Position numbers and translations under genes: made by a program. From Hyphococcus luteus (GTDB lineage: Bacteria > Pseudomonadota > Alphaproteobacteria > Caulobacterales > Parvularculaceae), in NCBI RefSeq assembly GCF_002943565.1, contig NZ_PJCH01000001.1, positions 512,606-576,605 of the forward strand: a stretch of DNA of 64,000 nucleotides. Reading direction: 5' to 3'. The stretch's first letter is position 1. The number at the start of each line of letters is the position of its first letter. Below, in pieces: positions 1 through 8,797 of this stretch. The notes beneath the pieces were generated by a model. It was not told the origin of the DNA. It worked only from the letters and a program-made list of their open reading frames with translations, and did not search any database.

Positions 1-290
1 CGCTCATACAGATTGTCAATATTCTTAGAGCGGCCAACCTATTGCGGCCCCCTTAGCGATGCATTATAAGATATATTTACAGTATTTGTTATTGCTTGGG
101 CTGTAGCTCTGACCAGAGCGTGAATTCCTCGCTGCGCGTAAGAGGAGGCTTATCCGCATAACGAAAATACTCACAAATCAGACGATTGCTCCCTTTGTAT
201 CAAACTATGCGCGGTCTCGGAACCGTATCACTATGAACCCGAAACAGACCTGGCAAAGATCTCGCGTCGCAAACAGAAGGAAATTATTCA

Positions 291-653
291 GTGGAGCCGC
301 CCTGCACAAAATCTGGTGAGATCGTAGACTTGGCGCTTGCAGGCTGTGATATCGTTGATGCGCAAGCCAGTGCGATCATAAGAACAGACTATTTTGAAAC
401 CGTGCGCCTGCCCTTGCCGGCTGGGCTGAAGTTATCCGAACACGGGGTCGGCGGCGACATCAGCTTGCACTGCCTTGATGGTCGTGTGGAATTAGTCGTT
501 GATAGCTCTTCGGTCGAACTCAGGCCGAACCAATTGGTGTATTTGCTGGATGGCGCAGCGCATTCAGTGACCGCAATCGAAGATTCATTGCTATTGATGA
601 CCGTGTTCTTTCATCAATTCAACGCCAAACCTCAATGGGCGTTAACGAAATGA
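291..653 (+). CDS. Small cupin-domain protein
   Basis: A 120-residue protein that fits a single cupin barrel. It has alternating strands and turns such as GLKLSEHGVGGDIS and the later segment LRPNQLVYLLDGAAHSV, where cupins place the second barrel motif with its metal-ligand His. It starts with GTG after the purine-rich stretch AGAAGGAAATT. No catalytic residue pattern points to a reaction, so a sensor or small binding role is as likely as an enzyme. It ends 8 bases before a small ORF and about 210 bases before an sdhB-like gene and may share their transcript. The 290 bases to its left hold no gene that I can support. Confidence 0.6.
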   Translation: MEPPCTKSGEIVDLALAGCDIVDAQASAIIRTDYFETVRLPLPAGLKLSEHGVGGDISLHCLDGRVELVVDSSSVELRPNQLVYLLDGAAHSVTAIEDSLLLMTVFFHQFNAKPQWALTK

Positions 654-662
654 GAAACTGCC

Positions 663-854
663 ATGCGGACGTCAAAGTTGAGGAATCCTAGCGCCATCGA
701 TCACGAATTCCATCCTGATCCTTGTCGCATATTCGAAGTCAGTCGTCAGATGATTTATGCGGATTGCGACATTTTCGGTATTGACTGTTGGGAAAATGAA
801 GGCGGCCTCATAGTGGACGCTAGTGAACCTTATCGTCATCGTGACGATGATTGA
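663..854 (+). CDS. Hypothetical 63-residue protein
   Basis: A short acidic ORF lying 8 bases after the cupin gene and running up to the sdhB-like gene. I do not recognise it. It has two cysteines, no membrane segment and a charged His-Arg-Asp tail. It occupies the place where sdhA would be expected next to sdhB, but it shows no flavoprotein motif, so I do not call it an sdhA remnant. The ATG has no strong ribosome-binding site. It could be non-coding leader sequence of the sdhBCD transcript. Confidence 0.3.
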   Translation: MRTSKLRNPSAIDHEFHPDPCRIFEVSRQMIYADCDIFGIDCWENEGGLIVDASEPYRHRDDD

Positions 855-864
855 AAGACAGATC

Positions 865-1704
865 ATGCTTATCTACTCTTCGAACCAGCCACCTCAGCAG
901 ACTTACCTAAAAAGATTCCCTGTTCCCAGAAACTTCAAAATGGATCAGCACTCCCGAATCGGACACGGCCGAATATGGCCCGCGCCTCGTCCGGCGGAGA
1001 AAATCAAGAAACTTGAGGTTTACCGATATGAACCCGACACTTCAACAAATCCTCGGATCGATACTTATGAAATCGATCTCGGGAGTTGTGGTCCGATGGT
1101 CCTTGATGCGCTTGTCAAAATAAAGAACGAAATTGATCCCACATTGACCTTTCGCCGTTCCTGTCGTGAGGGAATTTGCGGCTCTTGTGCAATGAATATC
1201 GATGGGATGAACTGGCTGGCGTGCACGCGTTTCCTGTCCGAAACCGCGGATCCCGCAACGATTTATCCGCTCAATAATCTTCCGGTCATCAAAGACCTGG
1301 TCCCGGACCTGACACATCTTTACGCACAATATCATTCGGTTGAACCATGGCTCCAGACGACAACTCCGGATCCCGATTGCGAAAGGACGCAATCGCCCCG
1401 GGACCGGCAGAAATTGGAAGGGTACTATGAGTGCATTCTCTGTTTTTGTTGCACTTCGGGATGCCCCAGCCATTGGTGGAATGGAGATCGTTTCCTGGGG
1501 CCGGCCGCTCTCCTGCAAGCATGGCGCTGGCTGGCTGACAGTCGCGATGAATCGACCGGCAAACGCCTCGACGAACTTGAAGATCCATTTCGCCTGTATC
1601 GCTGTCATACAATCCTGAACTGCACGCGCACCTGCCCGAAAGGGCTTAATCCCGGAAAAGCCATCGCCGAAATCAAAAACTTGATCATCCAACGCAACGG
1701 TTGA
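865..1704 (+). CDS. sdhB: Succinate dehydrogenase/fumarate reductase iron-sulfur subunit, orphan copy
   Basis: Electron-transfer subunit of complex II. All three cluster motifs are intact: the [2Fe-2S] motif CREGICGSC followed by a distal Cys, the [4Fe-4S] motif [12 protein letters not shown] and the [3Fe-4S] motif [12 protein letters not shown]. The WWNGDR stretch supplies the tryptophan of the quinone site. The core ([20 protein letters not shown]) is of alphaproteobacterial type. I chose ATG 865, which gives 279 residues with the usual N-terminal extension; in-frame GTG 823 and ATG 847 are alternatives. It is followed directly by sdhC and sdhD. No flavoprotein gene is present on either side, so this copy must borrow SdhA from elsewhere or act with another partner. 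Confidence 0.9.
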   Translation: MLIYSSNQPPQQTYLKRFPVPRNFKMDQHSRIGHGRIWPAPRPAEKIKKLEVYRYEPDTSTNPRIDTYEIDLGSCGPMVLDALVKIKNEIDPTLTFRRSCREGICGSCAMNIDGMNWLACTRFLSETADPATIYPLNNLPVIKDLVPDLTHLYAQYHSVEPWLQTTTPDPDCERTQSPRDRQKLEGYYECILCFCCTSGCPSHWWNGDRFLGPAALLQAWRWLADSRDESTGKRLDELEDPFRLYRCHTILNCTRTCPKGLNPGKAIAEIKNLIIQRNG

Positions 1705-1709
1705 AACCA

Positions 1710-2096
1710 ATGCCTAACTGTCATCGCCCAAAATCACCGGATATTCAGATTTACCGTCCACAACTCACCTCAATACTATCGATCAGCCACAGAATTACGG
1801 GAGTATTTCTAAGCCTTGGCAGTTTTGTGATTGTAGCTTGGCTTGCGGCCGGCGCTTTCAGTCCCTCCGCTTACCTTAACTTACTGGCGTTCCTTAAATC
1901 CTGGTTTGGCATAAGCATTCTGGTAGGCTGGAGCTTCTCTGTGTTTTTTCATCTGTGCAATGGCGTTAGACATTTATGCTGGGATCTCGGATACGGATTC
2001 CGACTCAGCTCAATCTACGCCTCAGGATGGGTCGTGGTCACATTGAGCGCCGTATTGACGATTGGGTGCTGGGCAACAGCAATATATTTGAATTGA
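1710..2096 (+). CDS. sdhC: Succinate dehydrogenase cytochrome b556 subunit
   Basis: Membrane anchor of complex II with three hydrophobic helices. SISHRITG near residue 25 carries the conserved Ser and Arg of the ubiquinone site, and HLCNGVRHLCWD holds the axial haem His. The length of 128 residues is normal for SdhC. An in-frame TTG at 1701 overlaps the sdhB stop; ATG 1710 is the more usual start. Between sdhB and sdhD, this order (B-C-D) differs from the common C-D-A-B order of alphaproteobacterial sdh operons, which suggests a separately acquired or rearranged paralogous set. Confidence 0.85.
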   Translation: MPNCHRPKSPDIQIYRPQLTSILSISHRITGVFLSLGSFVIVAWLAAGAFSPSAYLNLLAFLKSWFGISILVGWSFSVFFHLCNGVRHLCWDLGYGFRLSSIYASGWVVVTLSAVLTIGCWATAIYLN

Positions 2097-2104
2097 GGCG
2101 TCAA

Positions 2105-2491
2105 ATGAAGAGATTTCAATTCCAAACGCCTCTCGCGCATGCTCGCGGGATTGGTTCCGCAAAGTCAGGCGCCGGCCAATGGTGGGCTCAACGAACTTCA
2201 GCATGCGCGCTCGCTCCGCTGACACTATGGTTCATTGTTTCGGCTGTGCGCCTACTCTCAGACGATCATGAAGCTTTCCTTATTTGGATCGCCTCCCCCG
2301 TAAACGCCGTTTTAATGGCGCTTATGATCTTGGCGCTGTTCCGTCATATGGGACTGGGTCTTCAGGTGATCGTGGATGATTACCTACACGATGACCGCCT
2401 CCGAACGCCGGTCAAACTCTCAGTCCAAGCTGGCTGTCAAGTGTTGGCCACAATTGCGCTCTTCGCAATATTGAGGGGTAGTATAAGATAG
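2105..2491 (+). CDS. sdhD: Succinate dehydrogenase membrane anchor subunit
   Basis: Second membrane anchor, 128 residues and three hydrophobic helices. WWAQRTSACALAPLTLWF matches the alphaproteobacterial SdhD first helix, and RHMGLGLQVIVDDYLH contains the haem-ligand His and the Asp-Tyr pair near the quinone site. A reading frame is open further upstream, but ATG 2105 lies just after the sdhC stop at 2096 and gives the normal family length. It completes the sdhBCD set that has no sdhA in this window. Confidence 0.82.
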   Translation: MKRFQFQTPLAHARGIGSAKSGAGQWWAQRTSACALAPLTLWFIVSAVRLLSDDHEAFLIWIASPVNAVLMALMILALFRHMGLGLQVIVDDYLHDDRLRTPVKLSVQAGCQVLATIALFAILRGSIR

Positions 2492-2575
2492 CATGCCGAT
2501 TATTAACTCACGCCACAGGCCGTCCCCAGACAAGACGCGAGTGAACACGATCAGGCGTTCGTTTTAGGAGGCTTT

Positions 2576-3019
2576 ATGACAGTGGAAACATTGTTTCCCG
2601 CCGCAAAAGAACGACTTGTATCCATTAGCAATACCGCGCCTTTAACCGAAGCAGCAGCGCGTCTTGGCTCCGGACATGTCGATCTTATCGCTGTTTGCGA
2701 CAAAAGCGGAATAATCGCTGGCGTCATCAGCAAGACAGATATCGTATCGCGGATTAGCCAATGCCGCGGCGATGCATGCGCAATAATGGCTTCTTCCGTC
2801 ATGAGTAAGAATATCGTATATTGCCGCCGTAGCGATAGCCTTCGATCAGTCTGGAATCTTATAAAGCAGAACGGAGTTTTACACCTTCCGGTCGTCGATG
2901 ACGATCTTCGTCCAGTTGGCATGATCTACGCACGCGATGTCCTGCAAACTCTATTGCAGGAAGCGAAACATGAAGAAGATCTATTACGTGACTACGTTAA
3001 CGGAGTCGGTTATCACTAA
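2576..3019 (+). CDS. CBS-domain pair protein
   Basis: A 147-residue protein made of two tandem CBS motifs (a Bateman module). The first covers about residues 10-65 (GVISKTDIVSRIS) and the second about 75-135 (HLPVVDDDLRPVGMIYARDVL). Such free-standing modules bind adenine nucleotides or similar ligands and sense energy state; no enzyme domain is attached. ATG is preceded by a strong AGGAGG ribosome-binding site. It lies between sdhBCD and a DUF488 gene, and similar stand-alone CBS proteins are common near UspA and anaerobic genes, which agrees with the rest of the window. Confidence 0.8.
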   Translation: MTVETLFPAAKERLVSISNTAPLTEAAARLGSGHVDLIAVCDKSGIIAGVISKTDIVSRISQCRGDACAIMASSVMSKNIVYCRRSDSLRSVWNLIKQNGVLHLPVVDDDLRPVGMIYARDVLQTLLQEAKHEEDLLRDYVNGVGYH

Positions 3020-3064
3020 AGCATCGAAACGCAACACTAGAATAATCACGCCAATTATCACTTT

Positions 3065-3439
3065 ATGACGAAACAAAAACTGACGATGGATATAAAGATA
3101 CGAAGGGCTTATGACTGCGTAACATCGTCGGACGGTTATCGCGTCCTTGTGGATCGAATTTGGCCACGCGGGCTCTCTAAAAAAGAGCTCAGAATAGATT
3201 GCTGGATGAAGGACCTCGCTCCCAGCACACCCCTGCGAAAATGGTATGGGCATGATCCGAAAAAATGGAAGCAATTCAAGAAACGCTATTTCGGCGAACT
3301 TGCCGACCATCCTGACTTGATAGACGAACTCATCGCCCTGGGCCAAAAATCAGTGATTACGCTTGTCTTCGCCGCGAAAGATCAAGAACACAGCAACGCC
3401 GCCGCGCTTCGAGATTATCTCATACAAAACCCGGCCTGA
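3065..3439 (+). CDS. DUF488 family protein (YeaO-like)
   Basis: A 124-residue DUF488 protein, recognisable from YRVLVDRIWPRGLSKKEL, the APSTPLRKWYGHDPKKW stretch and the C-terminal LVFAAKDQEHSNAAAL. The family has no established biochemical role. An internal ATG at 3086 (MDIKIRRAYD) is a plausible alternative start, because neither start has a clear ribosome-binding site. It follows the CBS gene by 45 bases in the same direction, so the two may be co-transcribed. Confidence 0.75.
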   Translation: MTKQKLTMDIKIRRAYDCVTSSDGYRVLVDRIWPRGLSKKELRIDCWMKDLAPSTPLRKWYGHDPKKWKQFKKRYFGELADHPDLIDELIALGQKSVITLVFAAKDQEHSNAAALRDYLIQNPA

Positions 3440-3655
3440 ATTTCTGCTGAGTTGCATCTTGCGACTATGATTTATCTGATCACTGGCGCTTCGCAACGAG
3501 CCCTATTGTCATTTCCTTAATGTCGGCCATGCTGCGCCTCATCATACGCGCCACACATATGATCAAAATTTTTGCTATGCGCCGCCAATTAATTTCGTTT
3601 GTTACAATAAGGGTGCGTTGCGATGATATGACAGGAAGCAACGCGTCGGCACTTA

Positions 3656-4696
3656 ATGACTCGACAACTTGAAATCGCTATTCTCGGCGCCGCCGGTTAT
3701 GCCGGCGTCAATCTGGTCCGGTTGGCCTTGTCTCACCCAAACATTAAAATCAAGGCGCTCGGAACGCGGCGCAAGGACGGTGAACATCTGCGAGAGATAT
3801 GGCCCCAATTTCTTGGGTCTCCGTTGCCTCCTTTGAGACACATAGACGAAATCGATTATTCATCAGTAGATGTTGCATTTAGCTGCATGCCCCATGGCGT
3901 TTCGGCGCAGCGTCTTTCTCAATTAACTTCGCCGCACATTATCGATCTTTCGGCGGATTTCCGGTTAGACTGCCCTGAAACCTATGCCCAATGGTATGAC
4001 GCCGCGCATCCGTGTCCAGATCTGTTGTCGACAGCTGTTTATGGACTTTCTGAGTTCGCAAAGGAATACCTTCCACGGTCGCGTTTGGTCGCCTGCCCCG
4101 GATGTTATCCCACTGCGGTCTTGTTGTCTTTATTGCCCCTAGTTGAAAACGGCCTCATAGATACCACACGTATTGTCATTAACGCGCTTTCCGGACTCTC
4201 CGGCGCCGGTCGCAGTGGAAATAATTCGCATTTGTTTTCGGAAGCCAATGAGTCGGTGCAACCATACAATGTCGGTCATCATCGGCACGTGCCCGAGATT
4301 GAACAGGAACTCTCAAAGCGCGCGAAGAAGACGGTAAGTATCAGCTTCACGCCGCACCTGGTTCCCATGACTCGAGGAGAGCTCACGACTACAGTTGTTG
4401 AACTTTGTTCGGGCGTAAGCGTGGATGACCTTCAAACAACGCTAAGTTCTCGTTACGACTGCGACCCTTTCGTTTATGTTTTGCAGGATGACGCTTGCCC
4501 GTCGACTGATATGGTCCGGGGTACGAATAACTGTGTTCTCAGTGCATTCTCCGCCGGACCGCCAGGTCAGGCCGTCATTATTGCCGCGATCGACAATCTG
4601 GTGAAAGGCGCAGCCGGGCAGGCAATTCAGAATATGAACCTGTTATTCGGATTTCCCGAAACTGCAGGGCTCAAATCGGCGCCCCTTATGCCTTGA
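3656..4696 (+). CDS. argC: N-acetyl-gamma-glutamyl-phosphate reductase
   Basis: Third enzyme of arginine biosynthesis; it reduces N-acetyl-glutamyl phosphate to the semialdehyde with NADPH. The N-terminal nucleotide fold shows AILGAAGYAGVNLVRL. The catalytic cysteine sits in ACPGCYPTA near residue 150, and the proton-transfer His in GHHRHVPEIEQEL. The length of 346 residues and the overall pattern match ArgC type 1. No other arg genes are adjacent. The 216 bases upstream hold no gene and presumably carry its promoter. A short gene follows after 62 bases. Confidence 0.92.
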   Translation: MTRQLEIAILGAAGYAGVNLVRLALSHPNIKIKALGTRRKDGEHLREIWPQFLGSPLPPLRHIDEIDYSSVDVAFSCMPHGVSAQRLSQLTSPHIIDLSADFRLDCPETYAQWYDAAHPCPDLLSTAVYGLSEFAKEYLPRSRLVACPGCYPTAVLLSLLPLVENGLIDTTRIVINALSGLSGAGRSGNNSHLFSEANESVQPYNVGHHRHVPEIEQELSKRAKKTVSISFTPHLVPMTRGELTTTVVELCSGVSVDDLQTTLSSRYDCDPFVYVLQDDACPSTDMVRGTNNCVLSAFSAGPPGQAVIIAAIDNLVKGAAGQAIQNMNLLFGFPETAGLKSAPLMP

Positions 4697-4758
4697 GGCG
4701 GAGGAAATCATTTCTGTAAGAACAATATAAATTCCATATAGAATTCATAGGAGTTGGG

Positions 4759-4977
4759 ATGGCAAATTGGATCACACTAACAACTGCATGTAGTAAAGGA
4801 TCGATATGGGTCAATCTTGACAACGTCGCTGGAATTCATGTCGTTCCAAAGCAGCATCGATACCAGCACGAGGGACCGTGCACGCGTTTGCATTATGTGG
4901 GAGACATTAATTCGTTCTTCGATGTCATAGAAAGTCCTGAGGACGTAGCCAAGACGGGCGGTATAAAAATACTGTAA
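4759..4977 (+). CDS. Hypothetical 72-residue protein
   Basis: A short protein beginning MANWITLTTACSKGSIWVNLDNVAGI, preceded by a good ribosome-binding site (TAGGAGTTGGG). The pattern of short beta strands, with an N-terminal 'I-x-L-T' strand and a 'V-N-L-D-N-V' turn, recalls the small FlbD-like beta fold, but the likeness is too weak to name it. There is one small gene candidate downstream. Unknown function; the translation signal makes it a credible gene. Confidence 0.5.
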   Translation: MANWITLTTACSKGSIWVNLDNVAGIHVVPKQHRYQHEGPCTRLHYVGDINSFFDVIESPEDVAKTGGIKIL

Positions 4978-5005
4978 CGGCATAAAAAGACAAGGCAATG
5001 TGTCG

Positions 5006-5194
5006 ATGTCCTACACTGTAAAAGCGAATAAGAGCGCCTGCTGCAAAAAGAACCAATATTTCGATGACAAAGAGCATCACCACGCGGCCTATGGCCTGAA
5101 CGACTGGGAGCGCGCGGGCGGGCGACGATGCCGAATACGCCATACTGGTGAGGATTTTACGGTTAGCCCGGAAAATATTTTAGGCGCATGTTAG
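5006..5194 (+). CDS. Hypothetical small Cys/His-rich protein
   Basis: A 62-residue ORF 28 bases after the preceding small gene. It has a CC pair followed by KKNQ and a run of histidines (EHHHAAYGLNDW), which could bind metal, and a C-terminal Cys. An in-frame GTG lies at 5000. The ribosome-binding site (AAGG) is weak. I do not recognise a family, and this may not be translated. Confidence 0.28.
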   Translation: MSYTVKANKSACCKKNQYFDDKEHHHAAYGLNDWERAGGRRCRIRHTGEDFTVSPENILGAC

Positions 5195-5924
5195 AGCACG
5201 GCCGGTAATCTAGACGCGCCGACAAGACGATCGGTGGCGTATCTTAAGCGCGCTTGGCGCTTTGCCAAATAAACGCAGCTATATTGGACGGCTTTTGGCG
5301 AAAACAAAAATGCCGACTTTTGGTAAATTATCCGGGGCTTCATTTCGAATTTCACTCCGCAGAGAAAAAGAGCCCGAGGTAACCTCAACGTCGATCCTGG
5401 TTTGTCATATCTGATTGAGCAGATTTGGCGGTGTGCCAAGAATTTCACTGGGCATCAACTTTCGTGAAACGATCAAGGCGTGGTTTGGCGTGACCGACAA
5501 CAACCGGGACGCGGATTTGTGGCCCCTTACTCATCATACGTCATGTTACACTGCGCGGTTGCGCAGCGGCCCAGTTCGCCGGCTCCCATAACGCGAAAGG
5601 AGGGCAGCCTTTTCCAAAAATGCCGAATACGCATTAAAATTCAGATTGAAAACCTGGTTAATTTTGCTTGACATTACGATCCAGCGTACCGATCTTTGTA
5701 ACTATGTGTATGACCTGGCCAAAGCTCCGAACCCAAGAACGGGTGTGCCCTATCGCGGGCGCCTAGCCCCGGGCCGGTCTTGTCGCGCTCCGGCTGGGGC
5801 TACCACCTCGAAGCCGGTGCCAATTTAGGCAAAAGGCCAACGGCGCGATATTCAAACCAAATCCAGCAGACTGCCGTGCGGACGATCCGCGCGCATTCAT
5901 AATGTGAACTGTGGAGAGTGACCG
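5195..5924. other. 730-base stretch without a supported gene
   Basis: Several short open frames run through here on both strands, but none has a good ribosome-binding site or a recognisable protein pattern. A 6-bp hairpin (CTGCGC / GCGCAG around GGTT) lies near 5550. The last 100 bases lead into the first Rnk-like gene and probably hold its promoter. The stretch looks like decayed sequence. Confidence 0.4.
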
Positions 5925-6350
5925 ATGGCGCCGCCCCCCGGTATTCCAGACATAACACTTTGCAACACTGACTATGAGCATCTTTGCGATGTCGCCAAAG
6001 CGTTTCTCGACAAACAACCTGATATTGCCGAAGCCCTGATATTTGAACTCGACCGGGCCCACGTCGTTAACGACTCAAAATTGTCTGCAAGTGTTGTGCG
6101 CATGGGGTTGACTCTGCGCTTTGCGACGGATGGCGCAGAAGACCGCGTTGTTACGCTCGTTTATCCCACTTATGCAGACATCTCTAAGAGCAAAATTTCC
6201 ATCATGACGCCAATCGGTGTGGCGCTAATCGGCTTGTCGGTCGGCCAGTCAATTGACTGGGCTACACGAAGCGGAGGCAAGAAGCGACTTACTATTGATT
6301 GCGTATCTAATGAGAGCGATCCGTTGCTCGCGCATGAAGCATGGAAATGA
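5925..6350 (+). CDS. Rnk/GreA-C-terminal-like regulator (copy 1)
   Basis: A 141-residue protein of the Rnk (regulator of nucleoside diphosphate kinase) type. The middle segment AEALIFELDRAHVVN corresponds to the Rnk helix 'ALxxELDRA'. The C-terminal FKBP-like part shows LVYPTYADISKSKISIMTPIGVALIGLSVGQSIDW, matching the 'VxAPVGAALLGLxVGDxI' core of Rnk and GreA. Rnk binds RNA polymerase near the secondary channel. This is one of three divergent Rnk-like proteins in the window. A second follows after 135 bases. Confidence 0.72.
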   Translation: MAPPPGIPDITLCNTDYEHLCDVAKAFLDKQPDIAEALIFELDRAHVVNDSKLSASVVRMGLTLRFATDGAEDRVVTLVYPTYADISKSKISIMTPIGVALIGLSVGQSIDWATRSGGKKRLTIDCVSNESDPLLAHEAWK

Positions 6351-6485
6351 ACCGCTTTTTGACCACCAGGTTCGTCTCAAGGGTGAAAGACCGCATTCTC
6401 GCAGGATATTAGCCCCTGCGTCGTCACTGTACGACCAGGGGCCATTTTCCATATCTTCCAGATCACTCAGACATTGGAGAATGTC

Positions 6486-6914
6486 ATGTCTCCCGAAAAC
6501 TTCATCCTGACCGAGAGAGATTTCCTCATTCTTGACGCCTTGACCGCAAACGATGGCGAGATGAATCCGTATTTCTTAGATATTTTACGACAGAAAATCC
6601 GAACGGCATCCGTCGTGAAGGTCAATGAAATGCCCGTGAACGTGGCGACGCTTGGAACCAGAGTTTCCTTCGACGTCAACGGGACAAATGCCGGCGAACG
6701 CATCCTTGCACAAAAAGCCGATCTATACCCGGTAGGCGCCTGCCTGCCAATCACTTCCCTGCGCGGGCTTGCTCTTCTTGGACTAACAGAAGGCCAATCA
6801 ATGCGTGCATTGAACATGGCCGGCGTTCCGGAAACGATTACGCTCCGAGCTATCTTGTACCAACCGGAAGCCGTGCTTTGCGAGGCCGCTGCAAGAGCAT
6901 TGCATCTGACATAG
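6486..6914 (+). CDS. Rnk/GreA-C-terminal-like regulator (copy 2, divergent)
   Basis: A 142-residue relative of the preceding protein. The helix before the beta core reads DILRQKIRTASVV, and the core reads LPITSLRGLALLGLTEGQSM, where the usual 'PVGAALLGL' is degenerate. ATG 6486 is chosen because GGAG stands 6 bases before it; an in-frame TTG lies at 6474. The divergence suggests specialisation or relaxed selection. A strong hairpin follows the gene. Confidence 0.58.
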   Translation: MSPENFILTERDFLILDALTANDGEMNPYFLDILRQKIRTASVVKVNEMPVNVATLGTRVSFDVNGTNAGERILAQKADLYPVGACLPITSLRGLALLGLTEGQSMRALNMAGVPETITLRAILYQPEAVLCEAAARALHLT

Positions 6915-6938
6915 TCGGGTGAACGGCCAGGCGATGTG

Positions 6939-6964
6939 GCGCGCGCCCCGACGGGGTCGCGCGC
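6939..6964 (+). terminator. GC-rich hairpin after the Rnk-like gene
   Basis: Outer arms GCGCGC pair with GCGCGC, and inner CCC pairs with GGG around a GACG loop. It lies 25 bases after the stop codon. There is no clear run of T after it, so it may act with Rho or only protect the 3' end. Confidence 0.45.
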
Positions 6965-7021
6965 TGCATCTATTCTCAGAAAAAGAATTCAATGAAAAAG
7001 GCGTACGGACGAGGCATAAAC

Positions 7022-8275
7022 ATGAGAGTCCTAATTATTGGAGGCGGCGTGATAGGCGTGACCACCGCCTATTATCTTGCCAAGGCCGGACATGAAGTTG
7101 AACTGGTTGAACGGCGCGACGGCCCAGGCCTTGAGACAAGTTATGCAAATGCCGGGCAGATATCTCCCGGCTATGCATCACCATGGGCGGCGCCAGACGT
7201 TCCGGCAAAAGTGGTAAAATGGCTTTTAATGACTCATGGGCCGCTAGTCATCCGCCCAAGACCGGATCCTGCGATGTGGGATTGGTTATTTCGTATGCTG
7301 CGCAATTGCACGGCTTTACGCTATGCGAAGAATAAGGCGCGTATGACTCCGCTTGCCGAATATAGCCGCGACTGTCTCCGCTCGCTCGCCGCCGACTGCG
7401 GTATCGAATTCGATACTGGTCGCCGCGGCACCCTACAGCTGTTTCGCACTCAACAACAAATTGACACGATAAACCACGATGTCGAAATACTAAGACATTT
7501 TAATGTCAAGTTTGAGGTGCTTGATAGAAACGGATGCATCGGAGCGGAACCGGGGCTTGCAGACACGAAAGCAAATTTCGTCGGTGGATTGCGCCTGCCG
7601 GATGACGATACGGGAGACTGCAACCTCTTCACGACTGCACTTGCAGAACACGCTGCCGCGCTTGGCGCGCGTTTTTCCTATAGCACCGTATTTTTCGAAT
7701 TCGCATCGGATGGCCGCATGGTAACCGGGGCGCACACATCTCGTGGATTCTTGAGCGCTGATGCATATGTCGTAGCGCTCGGAAGTTATTCTCCGAATGC
7801 AGTCCGGGAACTTGGTCTCGATCTGCCTGTATATCCTGTGAAAGGCTACTCTCTCACAATGCCTGTCAATGATGCGACCTCGGCGCCCATATCAACCATT
7901 ATGGATGAAACCTATAAGACCGCCATCACGCGTTTGGGCGATCGCATCCGAGTGGGGGGCACCGCTGAACTGGCGGGATTCGATCTCCAATTGCGACAAT
8001 CTCGCCGCGACGCCCTCGAACGGTCTTTTCTTGATCTCTTTCCCAGAGGAGGCAAACCGGAGAAAGCATCCTTCTGGTGCGGTTTGCGACCAATGACGCC
8101 TGACGGTCCGCCAATCATTGGCGAAACGCCCATCCAGCGTCTTTACCTCAATACCGGTCATGGAACACTGGGCTGGACAATGGCCTGCGGTTCAGCGCGA
8201 ATAACTGCCGACCTGATTGAAGGCAAGTCTCCAGAAATAGATGTTGCTGGACTTAAATTGGCTCGATTTAACTAA
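7022..8275 (+). CDS. dadA: D-amino-acid dehydrogenase (DadA-like FAD oxidoreductase)
   Basis: Membrane-associated flavoprotein that oxidises D-amino acids (typically D-alanine) to 2-oxo acids and passes electrons to the quinone pool. The FAD-binding Rossmann motif VLIIGGGVIGVTTAYYLAKAG is at the N-terminus. ETSYANAGQISPGYASPWAAP is typical of DadA, and the C-terminal GHGTLGWTMACGS closes the FAD site. ATG 7022 has GAGG 8 bases upstream and gives 417 residues; an in-frame ATG at 6992 would add ten residues. No alanine racemase gene is beside it. It is followed by a convergent, G+C-richer cupin/TonB unit. Confidence 0.88.
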   Translation: MRVLIIGGGVIGVTTAYYLAKAGHEVELVERRDGPGLETSYANAGQISPGYASPWAAPDVPAKVVKWLLMTHGPLVIRPRPDPAMWDWLFRMLRNCTALRYAKNKARMTPLAEYSRDCLRSLAADCGIEFDTGRRGTLQLFRTQQQIDTINHDVEILRHFNVKFEVLDRNGCIGAEPGLADTKANFVGGLRLPDDDTGDCNLFTTALAEHAAALGARFSYSTVFFEFASDGRMVTGAHTSRGFLSADAYVVALGSYSPNAVRELGLDLPVYPVKGYSLTMPVNDATSAPISTIMDETYKTAITRLGDRIRVGGTAELAGFDLQLRQSRRDALERSFLDLFPRGGKPEKASFWCGLRPMTPDGPPIIGETPIQRLYLNTGHGTLGWTMACGSARITADLIEGKSPEIDVAGLKLARFN

Positions 8276-8325
8276 CAGCCAAAAGAAATGTCTGCCATCG
8301 ACAGCAAAAAAAGCGTCGCTCCAAC

Positions 8326-8760
8326 TTAATCTGGAATCCCCGCCGCCAAAGCGCCCTCCCGGATAAAGACCACCTGGATCAGCACGTCGCCACCCCGCGC
8401 CGCCGCCCAGTGTTCGCCGCCTTCGGCCGGAACGATGAGGACGGTTCCGGCCGGGAAAATCCGTTCCTTATCCGGATCAACTTCGGCGCCGTCGCCCCAG
8501 GACAACTCGCCCGACAGCACCGTCAGCAGCCGGAGACCGCCGCCCGCCCCGTGCGGCGGCAGGAAATCTCCGTCATCGAGCTTCAGAAGCGCGGCGAGCG
8601 GCTGGCCCGCATCGTTGCGAGCGAGAATGCTGCGCTCAGCGACCTCATGCACCGTAGCAAAGGCAAGATCGTCGATCGCGATGGGTGTCGACTCCGCCGC
8701 CGCCCCGCCGGCGCAGAAGAGTGCGGCGGCCATCGCGGCGAAGGGGGTGTGCTTTTTCAT
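8326..8760 (-). CDS. Exported cupin-domain protein
   Basis: A 144-residue protein with an N-terminal signal peptide (MKKHTPFAAMAAALFCAGGAAAES, cleavage likely after AAA). A cupin barrel follows, with LPPHGAGGGLRLLTVLSGELSWGDG and later PAGTVLIVPAEGGEHWAA. It is probably periplasmic. It lies 37 bases downstream of the TonB-dependent receptor and is probably co-transcribed, so it may bind or protect the receptor's ligand. Its codon use and base composition match the receptor and are G+C-richer than dadA or the Crp/Fnr gene on either side, which suggests that the pair was acquired together. Confidence 0.72.
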   Translation of the reverse strand: MKKHTPFAAMAAALFCAGGAAAESTPIAIDDLAFATVHEVAERSILARNDAGQPLAALLKLDDGDFLPPHGAGGGLRLLTVLSGELSWGDGAEVDPDKERIFPAGTVLIVPAEGGEHWAAARGGDVLIQVVFIREGALAAGIPD

Positions 8761-8797
8761 AAGAGTATTCCTTTTGGCTAGAACTATTGAAGAGCAC

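Noticed and set aside
663..854. Idea that the short ORF before sdhB is a remnant of sdhA
   Set aside because: None of the SdhA motifs (FAD-binding glycine loop, HPTG-type active site, C-terminal WxKHT) can be found in any frame there.
6249..6510. Overlapping short frames around the gap between the first two Rnk-like genes
   Set aside because: They overlap the Rnk-like coding sequence in other frames and have no signals of their own.
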